Shown here: positions 25,905 to 35,414 of the stretch, piece after piece
Layout of the letters: every line of letters begins with the position of its first letter
How positions within the stretch are numbered: position 1 is the stretch's first letter
Assembly: GCF_030065535.1 (NCBI RefSeq)
Contig: NZ_JASJND010000006.1
Location: 372,001 to 436,000, forward strand
Reading direction: 5' to 3'
Source of the DNA: Microbacterium dauci
GTDB lineage: Bacteria; Actinomycetota; Actinomycetes; Actinomycetales; Microbacteriaceae
Length of the DNA: 64,000 bases
Made by a program: the position numbers and the translations under genes
The notes under the pieces: model-generated
The model's database searches: none
What the model saw: the letters and a program-made list of their open reading frames with translations, nothing else
Told to the model about the DNA's origin: nothing

Positions 25905-26687
25905 ATGGAACGAGCACTCGTTGAGGAGCTCTTGAGCCTCGGACTGTCGCGCGCTGAAGCGGCCGTTTATGTCGCGGTTCTCACGCTCGGGTCACCGACG
26001 GTGTCGCAGGCGAGTACGGCTGCAGGGATCACCCGCACGAACGGCTACGAGATTGTTGAGCGGCTGATGCATCGTGGGCTGCTCAGTGCAGCGACCGAAC
26101 CAGCGCGCGACGGTGCGAAGCGAGGTCGGCCGGGTGCAGTGGTGCGAGCCAATGGGCCAGAGGTGCTGCGGGCGCGATGGGAGATGGAAGGGCGCATCAT
26201 CGACGACCTGATCCCTCGTCTCAGCGCGATCGCACACTCACAGTCGTTGACGCCCCGCGTCCGCCTGCTCGAGGGTGCCGCCGGCATTCGAACGGCGCTG
26301 TTCGAGACGCTGGCGTGGGTGGGACCGCTCCGAGGGATTTTCTCGATGCAGGATCTCTTCGACGTGCCGGGCGCGGCGCAGATGGAGCACTACGTCGCGG
26401 GGCGGCGCGAGAGAGGGCTGTGGTTGAACGTGGTGCGCTCGCGTGAGCGAGACTTCGAGCAGGTGTGGCCGTCTGACGACGATGATCTCCGCAGGACGCG
26501 TTATGCGCCTGAGGGGATGGTGTTCACCATGACAACCATCATTGGCCCGAACTCTGTCTGTGTGATCTCATCGCGGAACGAGAACTTCGCGATGGTCATC
26601 GACAGTGCCGAGTACGCCGCAACGCAGTCTGCGTTGTGGGATGTGCTGTGGCAGTCGGCGCAGGACGATCGCGGCGCGGCGTTGTAG
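25905..26687 (+). CDS. TrmB-like helix-turn-helix regulator, divergent from nitrilase
   Basis: A 260-residue protein. The N-terminal winged helix starts [21 protein letters not shown] and continues [29 protein letters not shown], the TrmB pattern. The C-terminal 150 residues form an effector-binding domain with no named match. ATG at 25905. The gene is divergent from the nitrilase-transporter operon and most likely controls it in response to the nitrile or a breakdown product. Confidence 0.78.
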   Translation: MERALVEELLSLGLSRAEAAVYVAVLTLGSPTVSQASTAAGITRTNGYEIVERLMHRGLLSAATEPARDGAKRGRPGAVVRANGPEVLRARWEMEGRIIDDLIPRLSAIAHSQSLTPRVRLLEGAAGIRTALFETLAWVGPLRGIFSMQDLFDVPGAAQMEHYVAGRRERGLWLNVVRSRERDFEQVWPSDDDDLRRTRYAPEGMVFTMTTIIGPNSVCVISSRNENFAMVIDSAEYAATQSALWDVLWQSAQDDRGAAL

Positions 26688-26731
26688 CCAGCGCCTCGCC
26701 GTTGAGCGGCGCGGCCGACACAAAGCCGACG

Positions 26732-27100
26732 TCAGGCGACCCGCCCGCTGACACGCGCGCGACCGATGTCGGGAATCTCCACCGTGATCAGCGAGGGGAC
26801 GCCGATGTGGGATCCCTGGTGGACCTGCACGAGAGCCGCATGCGCGCCGAGCCAACGCAGATGCGCGCCGAGGCTCGCCGCAGCGGATCCGGTCGCAGGG
26901 TCTTCATTGATGCCACCGCGCGGGAACGGGTTGCGGCTGACGAAAGTGTTGCGGTCTTCGCGCCACACAATGGGGACGGTGCTGTCCCGGCCCTCGCGAT
27001 TCTGCAGTCCCAGGAGTGCGTCGGCGTCGTGATCGACCCGGTCGAGCGCGTCGCGATTTCCGCTCGCGCCCCGGGATGCTTTCGGGGTGGAATTAATCAT
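26732..27100 (-). pseudogene. PhzF family isomerase/epimerase, C-terminal remnant
   Basis: The C-terminal third of a PhzF-type protein is recognisable: [36 protein letters not shown], which includes the DPxTGSAA signature and the catalytic-domain loop. Full-length members have about 280 residues; here the homology begins about 27090 and nothing upstream continues it. It is cut off by the maltose acetyltransferase gene on the other strand. Confidence 0.7.
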
Positions 27101-27134
27101 CTGAATTTCGATGAAGCCACAGGAAGATCCCGAC

Positions 27135-27784
27135 ATGCACGACGAACGCGTCCGCATCGAACTGTCGCACGGCGAGGAGAATGCCCGCCGCATGCGCCAT
27201 GGCGAACTTTACAACTCGACCGATCCGGCGCTGGTGGCGGAGCAGCTCGAGGCGCTCGAGCGCCTCCACGACTACAACCACTCGCGGCCGTCGGAAGATG
27301 CGCGGCGCAAGGAACTGCTCACCGAGATGTTCGAGTCCGGTGGCGAGACGGCGTACATCGAACCGCCGTTCCACGCGAACTGGGCGGGAAAGTTCGTCAC
27401 GCTCGGTGCGGGCTTCTACGCGAACTTCAACATGACACTGGTCGACGATGCGCCGATCCACATCGGCGCCGACGTGATGTTCGGCCCGAACGTGACGATC
27501 ACGACGGCGGGGCATCCCGTGCTCCGGAGCTGTGCCCAACGACGCAGTACAGCAAGCCTGTGTCGATCGGCGACAACGTGTGGGTTGGCGCCAATGTGAC
27601 GATCCTGCCGGGCGTGACGATCGGGTCGGGCAGTGTGATCGGTGCGGGCAGCGTCGTCACCCGCGACGTGCCCGCGAACGTCGTCGCGCTCGGCACCGCG
27701 TGCCGCGTGGTGCGCGAGATCGGCGACCACGACCGCGAGTTCTACCGGCGCGACGAGCCGATCGATCCGGAACTGTTCGCCTGA
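27135..27784 (+). pseudogene. maltose O-acetyltransferase, frameshifted
   Basis: A hexapeptide-repeat acetyltransferase of the Maa/LacA family. The first frame encodes the N-terminal helical domain ([15 protein letters not shown]) and the first beta-helix turns through TTAGHPVL. Homology then continues in another frame with [20 protein letters not shown] and [20 protein letters not shown] to the stop at 27784. Restoring one C in the CC pair at 27524-27525 would join the frames. AGGAAG lies eight bases before ATG 27135. It is either a recent pseudogene or a single-base sequencing error. Confidence 0.8.
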
Positions 27785-28150
27785 TTGGATGCCGCGTCGC
27801 GCTCGGTGAGCCAGGCGACGACCGTCTGCTGCGCGGCGTTCAGGAGCGTCGCCTGGTGTTCGAGCAGCAGCGCCGCTGCCGCGTCGCCGAGGCGGATTTC
27901 GTCACTCGGTGAGAGGAGACCGACGAGGTCGAGCAAGGCTTCGGCGATCGGTCGCCGTCGCTCGCAGCGCGTCGAGTGAGCGCCTGAACGTCCGGGGACG
28001 GGCCCGATGATGACGGCGGGAACGGCGGTGGATGGCGCGTTGATCCCCAAGGGTGCGGCGTTCCTCACCGGGAAGCGCGAGAGCGTGGACTGCGCGGCAT
28101 CCGACATCTGATCGTTCGTCCGCTCCGAACACATCCGTGAAGGGACGGTC
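27785..28150. other. gap with a low-confidence minus-strand ORF remnant
   Basis: The only reading with protein-like composition is on the minus strand, from about 28110 (MSDAAQSTLSRFPVRN) to 27742 (containing EALLDLVGLLSPSDEIRLGD). It has no recognised domain, runs antisense into the acetyltransferase end and lacks a clear promoter. It may be a decayed gene end. The ribosome binding site of the downstream molybdoenzyme gene (AAGGGA) is at the right edge. Confidence 0.25.
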
Positions 28151-29722
28151 ATGACCACTCCACACAGCGGTAAGCGTTTCATCGCATGGGCGGCGCTCTC
28201 GGGCGTGGTCGCCGGTGCCGTCTTCCTCGCGGTCGCAGAGCTGGCGGCGTTGCTGTTCGCGCGCACGGCGAGCCCGATCCTCGCCGTCGGCGCCTTCGTC
28301 ATCGACATCGTCCCGAGGCCGCTCAAAGAGCTCGCGATCACGACCTTCGGCGAGTACGACAAGATTGCCCTGCTCGCAGGTCTCGGGCTCGCGGTGTTCA
28401 TCGCGTCTGCGATCGCCGGCATCTTGCAGTACGTGCGTCCGCATCTCGGAGCGATCGGCATCGTCCTGGCGGGCGTCCTGTCAGGCGCCGCGATCGTCAC
28501 CCGGGCCGAGGCCACGCTGCTCGCCTACCTTCCCCCGATCTTCGGCACCGCAGGGGGTGTCGCGATGCTGGTGATCCTGAGCCGTCGCCTCCGCGCGTGG
28601 CGGGCAGAGACGCTCGGCTCCGCCGTTCCCGAGAACCCGGCGGACCGTCCCGGTTACGACCGCCGGCGCTTCCTCATCGGGACGAGTGTCGCGGGTGTCT
28701 CGGCGGTGGTCGTGGGCATCGCAGGGCGCACCATCAGCGCCGTGACGTCGTCGGCCGAGGCGATCCGCAAGGCCGTGAAGCTGCCCTCCCCGCGAACGAC
28801 GGTGACCATTCCGTCCGGCGCCGAGTTCGACATCCGCGGCATCAGCCCGCTGATCACCCCGAACAAGGACTTCTACCGCGTCGACACCGCACTCACCATC
28901 CCGACAGTCGACCCCGAGAGCTGGAGCCTGGTCATCGACGGGATGGTCGATCAGCGCGTCGAGCTGACGTTCCAGGACCTGCTCGCCATGGGCCTCGACG
29001 AGTACGCGGTGACCCTCACCTGCGTCTCGAACGAGGTCGGTGGCGGGCTGGTCGGCAACGCGATCTGGCAGGGCGTGCCACTGCGAGACGTGCTGAAGAT
29101 GGCGGGTCCGAGCACGGACGCCGACATGGTGCTCTCGCGCAGTGTCGACGGCTACACCGCGAGCACGCCGCTGTCGGCCCTCACCGATGACGGCATCGAC
29201 GCGATCCTCGCGGTCGCGATGAACGGCGAGCCGCTTCCGCCCGAGCACGGGTTCCCGGTGCGCATGGTCGTCCCGGGGCTCTATGGGTACGTCTCGGCGA
29301 CGAAGTGGGTCACTGAGCTCAAGGTCACGACGTTCGCCGAAGATGAGGCCTACTGGACGCCTCGCGGCTACAGCGCCGAGGCACCGATCAAGTTCGCCTC
29401 GCGGCTGGACACGCCGAAGTCCGGAACGCCGGTGGAGGCCGGCAAGGTTCCTCTCGCCGGTGTCGCGTGGGCGCAGACGGTGGGCATCGAACGCGTGGAA
29501 GTGAGCGTCGACGATGGCGAGTGGATGCCGGCGAAGCTGTCGAACCCGATCAACGAGGACACCTGGGTGCAGTGGATGTTGGAATGGGATGCCACGCCCG
29601 GCACGCACTACGTGGCGGTGCGGGCGACCAACAAGAACGGCGACCTCCAGATCGAGGAGCGCGCGCCGATCGCTCCCGACGGCTCGTCCGGCTGGCAGCG
29701 CTCGCTCATCACGGTCTCCTGA
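28151..29722 (+). CDS. membrane-anchored molybdopterin oxidoreductase, sulfite-oxidase type
   Basis: A 523-residue protein. Four or so N-terminal membrane segments (to about residue 155) are followed by a twin-arginine-like motif, RRRFLIGTS, with a fifth hydrophobic segment. The sulfite-oxidase Moco domain then follows, with the molybdenum-ligand cysteine in VTLTCVSNEVGGGLVGNAIW and VRMVVPGLYGYVSATKW, and a Mo-co dimerisation immunoglobulin-like domain at the C-terminus. The catalytic part would face outside. It opens a block of molybdenum cofactor genes that supply its cofactor. The substrate is unknown. Confidence 0.88.
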   Translation: MTTPHSGKRFIAWAALSGVVAGAVFLAVAELAALLFARTASPILAVGAFVIDIVPRPLKELAITTFGEYDKIALLAGLGLAVFIASAIAGILQYVRPHLGAIGIVLAGVLSGAAIVTRAEATLLAYLPPIFGTAGGVAMLVILSRRLRAWRAETLGSAVPENPADRPGYDRRRFLIGTSVAGVSAVVVGIAGRTISAVTSSAEAIRKAVKLPSPRTTVTIPSGAEFDIRGISPLITPNKDFYRVDTALTIPTVDPESWSLVIDGMVDQRVELTFQDLLAMGLDEYAVTLTCVSNEVGGGLVGNAIWQGVPLRDVLKMAGPSTDADMVLSRSVDGYTASTPLSALTDDGIDAILAVAMNGEPLPPEHGFPVRMVVPGLYGYVSATKWVTELKVTTFAEDEAYWTPRGYSAEAPIKFASRLDTPKSGTPVEAGKVPLAGVAWAQTVGIERVEVSVDDGEWMPAKLSNPINEDTWVQWMLEWDATPGTHYVAVRATNKNGDLQIEERAPIAPDGSSGWQRSLITVS

Positions 29723-29749
29723 CCCGGTGGCCGCGGTTAGGGTGAGCAC

Positions 29750-30235
29750 GTGACCCTCAGTGCGCACGTGATCACGGTCTCGGACCGCTCTGCCGCGGGC
29801 GAGCGCGAAGACCGCGGCGGCCCGCTCGCCGTCCGTTTGCTCGGCGAAGCGGGCATCCGTGTCGAGGGCAGTGAGATCGTCCCCGACGGCGCCGACTCGG
29901 TGGCGAACGCGATCGGCCGCGCCGTGGCTGCGGGCGCGCGGCTCATCGTCACGACCGGCGGCACGGGGGTGGGCCCGCGGGACCGGACGCCGGAAGGGAC
30001 CGAGCGCGTGGTGACCCGGAGTATCCCGGGCATCGCCGAGGAGCTCCGTCGCGTCGGCGTCGCGGACACGCCGCTGTCGGTCCTGTCTCGGGGGATCGCG
30101 GGCGTGATCGAACCCGAGGGCGCGCTCGTCGTGAACCTGCCGGGGTCGACCGGAGGCGTGGCATCCGGCATCCCGGTGATCGTGTCGGTCGCCGCACACG
30201 TGATCGATCAGCTGAAGGGCGGGGACCACTCGTGA
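29750..30235 (+). CDS. mog: molybdenum cofactor adenylyltransferase (MogA/MoaB family)
   Basis: A 161-residue protein that adenylates molybdopterin before molybdenum insertion. The family motif TTGGTGVGPRDRTPEGT is intact, followed by the SRGIAGVI and VNLPGS segments. GTG at 29750 is leaderless: TAGGGT at 29738-29743, six bases, start. The stop overlaps the moaE GTG. Confidence 0.9.
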   Translation: MTLSAHVITVSDRSAAGEREDRGGPLAVRLLGEAGIRVEGSEIVPDGADSVANAIGRAVAAGARLIVTTGGTGVGPRDRTPEGTERVVTRSIPGIAEELRRVGVADTPLSVLSRGIAGVIEPEGALVVNLPGSTGGVASGIPVIVSVAAHVIDQLKGGDHS

Positions 30236-30660
30236 ACACCGTACGCATCGCCCGGATCACGGCGGAGCCGCTCGACCTCGACGAACACTTGCGGGCCGTC
30301 GAGGGCCCGGCATCCGGTGCCGTGACGACGTTCATCGGCAGGGTGCGCGACAACGACCCCGATGCGACGACCGCGGTCATCGGCCTGGAGTACAGCGCCC
30401 ACCCCGACGCGGAGCAGACGCTCGCGCGCATCGCGGCCGAGGCGGGCAGCAGCGAGGGCGTCGTCGTGGCGGTCAGCCACCGCGTGGGTCACCTCGACGT
30501 CGGCGACGCGGCGGTCGTCATCGCCGTCGCGTCGGAGCATCGCGCCGAAGCGTTCGAGGTGTGTCGTGCCGTCATCGAGACGATCAAGACCGATCTCCCG
30601 GTGTGGAAGCGTCAGCTCGAGGCCGACGGCACCACGGCGTGGAAGGGGATCGGCGGCTGA
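30232..30660 (+). CDS. moaE: molybdopterin synthase catalytic subunit MoaE
   Basis: A 142-residue protein. GAVTTFIGRVRDNDPDATT and LEYSAHPDAEQTL mark the MoaE fold, SHRVGHLDVGDAAVVIAVAS the core and DLPVWKRQL the catalytic lysine region. It converts precursor Z to molybdopterin with sulfur from MoaD. GTG overlaps the mog stop (GTGA). It is convergent with moaD. Confidence 0.92.
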   Translation: MNTVRIARITAEPLDLDEHLRAVEGPASGAVTTFIGRVRDNDPDATTAVIGLEYSAHPDAEQTLARIAAEAGSSEGVVVAVSHRVGHLDVGDAAVVIAVASEHRAEAFEVCRAVIETIKTDLPVWKRQLEADGTTAWKGIGG

Positions 30661-30663
30661 GGC

Positions 30664-30897
30664 TCAGCCGCCCGCGAAGGGCGGCAGCACGTCGATCAGC
30701 CGTGCGTCCTCGAGCTGCGTGTCGCCGTCCGTGCGCACGCCGTCGACGAGGACGGCGCAGTCGGGGAGCACGAACCACAGCTTGGGGTGCTCGGCGAGGA
30801 TCGCGGTGCGCAGTTCGGCGAGCGTCGCCTCACCCCGCTCCTCTGCCTCGGTCTCGGCGGCCTCGGCCGCGGCTGCGAAGTAGCGCACGGTGGTCAT
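30664..30897 (-). CDS. moaD: molybdopterin synthase sulfur carrier MoaD
   Basis: A 77-residue ubiquitin-fold protein ending in the Gly-Gly that is adenylated and thiocarboxylated. The family pattern is VRYFAAAAEAA at the start and VDGVRTD..LEDARLIDVLPPFAGG at the end. ATG overlaps the moaC stop. Confidence 0.9.
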   Translation of the reverse strand: MTTVRYFAAAAEAAETEAEERGEATLAELRTAILAEHPKLWFVLPDCAVLVDGVRTDGDTQLEDARLIDVLPPFAGG

Positions 30898-31379
30898 GAC
30901 TGGCCCTCTTCACCGGGCCGGACCCAGTCGCCGGAGCGGCCACCCGACTTCGCGACGATCCGCACGTTCTCGATCACGACCGACTTGTCGATGCCTTTGA
31001 CCATGTCGACGACGGCGAGTGCCGTGACCGAGACGGCGGTCAGCGCTTCCATCTCGACGCCGGTGCGGTCGGCCGTGCCGACGGTCGCCTCGATCTCCAC
31101 GCCGTGATCGACGATGTCGAGTTCCACCGAGGCACGGTGCACCCCGATGACGTGCGCGAGGGGGAGCAGGGTTGCCGTCGATTTCGCCGCTTGGATGCCG
31201 GCGATGCGAGCGACCGCCAGCACATCGCCCTTCGGGGTCGTACCGTCTCGCAGGGCCGCGACGACGTCGGCGCCGCAGCGGACGAAGCCTCGCGCGGTCG
31301 CGGTGCGCACCGTCGGCGTCTTCGCCGTGACGTCGACCATGTGGGCGCGACCAGCCGAATCGAGATGGGTGAAGCTCAT
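30894..31379 (-). CDS. moaC: cyclic pyranopterin monophosphate synthase MoaC
   Basis: A 161-residue protein with the MoaC motifs MVDVTAKTPTVRTATARG, AGIQAAKSTATLLPLAH and GVEMEALTAVSVTALAVVDM. It forms precursor Z from the MoaA product. ATG at 31379 overlaps the moeA stop. Any upstream extension of the frame lacks homology. Confidence 0.92.
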   Translation of the reverse strand: MSFTHLDSAGRAHMVDVTAKTPTVRTATARGFVRCGADVVAALRDGTTPKGDVLAVARIAGIQAAKSTATLLPLAHVIGVHRASVELDIVDHGVEIEATVGTADRTGVEMEALTAVSVTALAVVDMVKGIDKSVVIENVRIVAKSGGRSGDWVRPGEEGQS

Positions 31380-32599
31380 CCGACCAGCATGACATCTACC
31401 GCGTCGCCCGCGGCCACTTCGGCGACCTCCGCAGGGACGATCGCGAACGCCGACGCGCGCGCGAGTCCGCCGGCCAGGTGTGACCCCGACCCGCCGGCGG
31501 TCGCGGGGCGCACGGTCCGCGCGGCCAGGTCGACGATCGCCGGCAGGTACTGCCGTCGGCCGGGCGGGGTCTTCCACGATTCCGCCGCAGCGAGCGTCAG
31601 GTGCGGGCGGTGGATGTCCGACCTGCCCTGCATCGCGAGCAGCGCGGGGCGCACGAACACCTCGAACGAGACGGCGACGCTGACGGGGTTCCCGGGGAGG
31701 CCGAAGACGAGGCATCCGTCACCGACGACCCCGAAGGCCTGGGGCTTGCCGGGTTGCATCGAGACGCGGGCGAACTCGACCTCGCCCTGGCCGTCGAAGG
31801 CGGCGCGCACGGGCTCGTAGGCGCCTGCGCTCACGCCGCCGGTGAAGACGATGACGTCGGCGCCGGCTTCGCGGGCCGCGGCAGTCGCCTGCGCCACCGC
31901 GTCGGCGTGGTCTGAGACGCGCGTCGTCGAGATCACGACGGCGTCGGCGTCGGTGACGAGTTGCTCGAGGAGTGGACCGTTCGAGTCAGGGATGAGTCCG
32001 CGCCGCACGGGCTCACCGGGCACGAGCAGCTCGCTACCGGTCGAGACGATCGCGACGCGGGGCGCTCGGGCGACCATGACCTCGGTGACGCCCGCAGCGA
32101 CCGCGGCCGCGATCTGGAACGCGCCCATCCGCTCCCCGGCGTGGACGACGACGTCACCGGCGCGAAGGTCGGCCCCGCGTCGGCGGATGAACGCACCTGC
32201 GGCGGGCGCTTCGAGGACCTGCACGGTGTCGAGCGAGTCCGCGAGCCCACCAGCCGTGCTCTCGAAGGGCACGATCGCGTCGGCATCCGTCGGCGTCGGC
32301 GAGCCGGTCATGATCCGGGCGGCCTCGCCCGCAGCGACCGGCGGATCGATCGACGTCCCGGCGGGCAGGTCGGCGACAACGCGCAGTGAAACTGGATTCG
32401 TCGATGACGCCGATGCGACGTCGGCGGCCCGGACGGCGAACCCGTCCATCGCGGAGTTGTCGAAGAGTGGGATGTCGTGTGCGGCGGTCGCGGATGCCGC
32501 CAGGGTGCGGCCGGCGGCGTCGCCGACGGAGACGACTTCACTGCTGCCGACCTGCACAGCGGCCAGCACACGGGAGAGCTGCTCCTCGACGGTCTTCAT
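31376..32599 (-). CDS. moeA: molybdopterin molybdotransferase MoeA
   Basis: A 407-residue protein. The N-terminal MoeA domain has PLFDNSAMDGFAVRAAD, the central MoCF domain has VVISTTRVSDHADAV followed by DVIVFTGGVSAG, and the C-terminal beta domain closes the protein. It inserts molybdate into adenylated molybdopterin. Start and stop overlap those of moeB and moaC, so the operon moeB-moeA-moaC-moaD is tightly coupled. Confidence 0.92.
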   Translation of the reverse strand: MKTVEEQLSRVLAAVQVGSSEVVSVGDAAGRTLAASATAAHDIPLFDNSAMDGFAVRAADVASASSTNPVSLRVVADLPAGTSIDPPVAAGEAARIMTGSPTPTDADAIVPFESTAGGLADSLDTVQVLEAPAAGAFIRRRGADLRAGDVVVHAGERMGAFQIAAAVAAGVTEVMVARAPRVAIVSTGSELLVPGEPVRRGLIPDSNGPLLEQLVTDADAVVISTTRVSDHADAVAQATAAAREAGADVIVFTGGVSAGAYEPVRAAFDGQGEVEFARVSMQPGKPQAFGVVGDGCLVFGLPGNPVSVAVSFEVFVRPALLAMQGRSDIHRPHLTLAAAESWKTPPGRRQYLPAIVDLAARTVRPATAGGSGSHLAGGLARASAFAIVPAEVAEVAAGDAVDVMLVG

Positions 32600-33369
32600 C
32601 GCGCAACCGCCTTCGCGGACCGGAGGGCGAGCTCGTGCTGCCGCCCGGTGAGGGCGTCGACCACCAGGAGACGCCCGAGGAGCGGCTGCCCCGCGCCGGT
32701 CACGAGTTTGACGACCTCGGTGGCGAGCATGCCGCCGACCTGGACGCACAGCGCCCCCAAGACGCCGACCTGCGCGCAGGTCGGCGGGTCGCCCTCCGTC
32801 CCGATGGCAAACAGGTCGTTGAGCACGACGGGCGCGCCCTCGGGTGGCTTGGACCAGAACACGGTGATCTGCGCGTGCCACTCCCTGACGGCGCCCCAGA
32901 CGAGGGGGATGCCGAGGGTCTCGGTGGCGGCGGCGACCGCGCGACGTGTCGCGAACGAGTCGCTCGTGTCGATGACGATGTCGGCGCCGGCGAGCAGTTC
33001 GAGGGCGTTGGTGTCGTCGAGACGCGCGGTGGCCGCGGTGACCGTGGTGTGCGGGGAGAGCGCGGCGATGGCGCGGACGGCGCTCTCGGTTTTCAGTGCA
33101 CCGATGTCTTCGATGCGGTGCGCGATCTGCCGCTGCAGGTTGTGGAGCTCGACCGTGTCGTCGTCGATCACCGTGATCGTGCCGATGCCCGCGGCGGCCA
33201 TCGCGAGCAATGCGGGGGAGCCGATCCCGCCGGCGCCGACGACGGCGACGTGGGCGGCTGCGAGCCGTCGCTGACCCTCGTCACCGATGGCGCGGAGCAC
33301 GGTGTGCCGTGCCGTGCGCGTGCGCTCGTCGGGATCCAACTCGGGCACGGGATCGACCAGCGGACGCAT
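32596..33369 (-). CDS. moeB: MoeB/ThiF-type adenylyltransferase
   Basis: A 257-residue E1-like enzyme: nucleotide-binding VAVVGAGGIGSPALLAMAAAG, then DDDTVELHNLQRQIAH and DTSDSFATRR. It activates the C-terminal glycine of MoaD. The CxxC zinc motifs of classical MoeB appear reduced to single cysteines (PPTCAQVGVLGALC), so the zinc site may be absent. ATG at 33369 is leaderless: TACGCT, six bases, start. Confidence 0.85.
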   Translation of the reverse strand: MRPLVDPVPELDPDERTRTARHTVLRAIGDEGQRRLAAAHVAVVGAGGIGSPALLAMAAAGIGTITVIDDDTVELHNLQRQIAHRIEDIGALKTESAVRAIAALSPHTTVTAATARLDDTNALELLAGADIVIDTSDSFATRRAVAAATETLGIPLVWGAVREWHAQITVFWSKPPEGAPVVLNDLFAIGTEGDPPTCAQVGVLGALCVQVGGMLATEVVKLVTGAGQPLLGRLLVVDALTGRQHELALRSAKAVAR

Positions 33370-33479
33370 GCCCTGAGCGTATAACGGTGGCGTGCCGCGA
33401 GGGCCGGGCGTAGCGGTGCTGTCGATCCGCAGGTGCGGACGAAAGGCTCGCAATGCAACCGCATGTGCGGCATCATCGA

Positions 33480-33875
33480 ATGGTGAAGACCTACCGTGTG
33501 GCGCGAGCCGCCCGCCTGTTGGGCGTGAGCGACGATTCGGTGCGGCGCTGGATCGATCAGGGGCTGCTCCCGGTGACGGATGCGGTGCCCGCCGAGATCC
33601 CTGGGGACGCGCTCGCCGCATTCGCGCTCGAGATGGCGAAGACCCCCGGTGAACCGGGCGAGCATCGGACGAGTGCGCGGAACACTTTCGTCGGCATCGT
33701 CACCCGGGTGCAGATCGACGGCGTGATGGCGCAGGTCGACATCCAGTCGGGGCCGCATCGGGTGGTGTCGCTCATGTCCGCTGAAGCCGCGCGTGAGCTG
33801 GAGCTCGAGGTCGGCGCGCTCGCGACGGCGTCTGTCAAGGCGACGAACGTCGTCGTCGAAGTCAACGGGGACTGA
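33480..33875 (+). CDS. helix-turn-helix plus TOBE (molybdate-binding) regulator
   Basis: A 131-residue protein. The N-terminal excisionase/MerR-like helix-turn-helix (YRVARAARLLGVSDDSVRRW) is joined to a TOBE/Mop domain (NTFVGIVTRVQIDGVMAQVD, then VKATNVVVEV) that binds molybdate. It lies immediately ahead of modABC and is the likely molybdate sensor for that operon. The start could be ATG 33453, ATG 33480 or GTG 33483; 33480 is used because the conserved part begins there. Confidence 0.82.
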   Translation: MVKTYRVARAARLLGVSDDSVRRWIDQGLLPVTDAVPAEIPGDALAAFALEMAKTPGEPGEHRTSARNTFVGIVTRVQIDGVMAQVDIQSGPHRVVSLMSAEAARELELEVGALATASVKATNVVVEVNGD

Positions 33876-33876
33876 C

Positions 33877-34638
33877 GTGACCCGTCCGCTGCGCTGTACC
33901 GCCCTGATCGGCACCGCTCTGCTGTTCCTCACCGGGTGCACGTCGTCGCCCGCGCCGGCGGAGAGCGGCGACACCGCGCTCACCGGCTCGTTGTCGGTCT
34001 ACGCTGCGGCATCGCTGACCGCGTCGTTCGACGAGCTCGCCGAGGCATTCACCGCGCAGCATCCCGACGTCCAGGTCAGCCCGGTCTACGACGGTTCGTC
34101 GACGCTCGCGACGCAGATCCTCGAGGGCGCGCCGGCCGACGTCTTCGCCTCCGCCGACCAGGCGAACATGATGAAGGCGGCGGAGGCGACCGGTGACCCC
34201 GCCGTGTTCGCCACGAACACGCTGGTGATCGCCGTTCCCGCCGGCAACCCTGCGGGTGTCGCTTCGCTGGAAGATCTCGCCGACGTCGTGACGGTGCTCT
34301 GCGCACCGGAGGTGCCGTGTGGCGCGGCATCCGCTTCGCTCCTCGACGCCGCGGGCGTGACGGTCGATGCTGCGAGCCTCGAGCAGAACGTGACCGCGGT
34401 GCTGACGAAGGTCGCTGCGGGTGAGGCCGATGCGGGCCTCGTGTACGTCACCGATGTCGCCGGGCGCGATGACGTTGAGTCGATCGTGCCCGAGGGTGCT
34501 GATGAGGTCGTGAACCGCTACGAGATCGCGGAGGTGACGGATGCCGCGAACCCCGAGGCCGCGACCGCGTTCGTCGACTTCGTGCTGTCGCCCGAAGGCC
34601 AGGCGATCCTCGAGGGCTACGGGTTCGGAGCGCCGTGA
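33877..34638 (+). CDS. modA: molybdate-binding lipoprotein ModA
   Basis: A 253-residue periplasmic-type binding lipoprotein with lipobox FLTGC (Cys 21). The ModA pattern is SLSVYAAASLTASFDELAEA followed by DGSSTLATQILEGAPADVFASAD. GTG starts one base after the regulator stop and the gene end overlaps modB. Confidence 0.93.
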   Translation: MTRPLRCTALIGTALLFLTGCTSSPAPAESGDTALTGSLSVYAAASLTASFDELAEAFTAQHPDVQVSPVYDGSSTLATQILEGAPADVFASADQANMMKAAEATGDPAVFATNTLVIAVPAGNPAGVASLEDLADVVTVLCAPEVPCGAASASLLDAAGVTVDAASLEQNVTAVLTKVAAGEADAGLVYVTDVAGRDDVESIVPEGADEVVNRYEIAEVTDAANPEAATAFVDFVLSPEGQAILEGYGFGAP

Positions 34639-35414
34639 GCGCCCGAGGCTACGCCCCGCGCGCGCTCGCGTTCCCCGCGCTGGTCGGCCTCGCGTTCCTG
34701 ATCCTGCCGCTCGTCGCGCTGATCGCGCGGGTGGACTGGTCGACGTTCGTCGCCGATGTGACGTCGCCCGCTGCGTTGTCGGCGCTCGGGCTCTCGCTCG
34801 GCACCGGGCTTGCTGCGACGGCCGCCTGCATCGTCATCGGTGTGCCGTTGGCGCTGCTCATCGCCCGGTCGGGGCCGCGGGTGGCCGCCCTGCTGCGTGC
34901 TGCCGTGACCGTGCCGCTCGTGCTGCCGCCGATGGTGGGCGGCATCGCGCTGCTCTATCTCTTCGGGCGGTCCGGGTGGCTGGGCGGGTGGGGCCTGTCG
35001 TTCACGACCCCGGCCGTCGTGCTGGCGCAGACGTTCGTCGCGCTGCCGTTCCTCGTGCTGGCCGTCGAGGGCGCGGTGCGTGCGACCGGCGTGGACTACG
35101 AGCGGACCGCCGCGGCGCTGGGCGCGGGACGGTGGACGATCCTCTGGCGCATCACGCTGCCGCTCGCCGTGCCCGGCATCGTCGCGGGGATCGTGCTGTG
35201 CTTCGCCCGCGCGATCGGCGAGTTCGGGGCGACTGCGCTGTTCGCGGGCAACCGTCCCGGTGTGACGCAGACCATGCCGCTCGCGATCTACACGGCGTTC
35301 AACGGCGCCGGCGTGACGCAGGGCACAGCGGTCGCGCTTGCGCTGCTGCTGCTGGCAGCGGCGATCGTCGTGCTCCTGCTCGTGCGGGGCTGGCGGCCGG
35401 GAGCGGCGCGATGA
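34635..35414 (+). CDS. modB: molybdate ABC transporter permease ModB
   Basis: A 259-residue permease with five or six hydrophobic segments and the EAA-like loop DYERTAAALGAGRWTILWRI, then ARAIGEFGATALFAGN, which is characteristic of ModB/CysT-type subunits. The GTG start and the stop overlap modA and modC respectively. Confidence 0.93.
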   Translation: MSARGYAPRALAFPALVGLAFLILPLVALIARVDWSTFVADVTSPAALSALGLSLGTGLAATAACIVIGVPLALLIARSGPRVAALLRAAVTVPLVLPPMVGGIALLYLFGRSGWLGGWGLSFTTPAVVLAQTFVALPFLVLAVEGAVRATGVDYERTAAALGAGRWTILWRITLPLAVPGIVAGIVLCFARAIGEFGATALFAGNRPGVTQTMPLAIYTAFNGAGVTQGTAVALALLLLAAAIVVLLLVRGWRPGAAR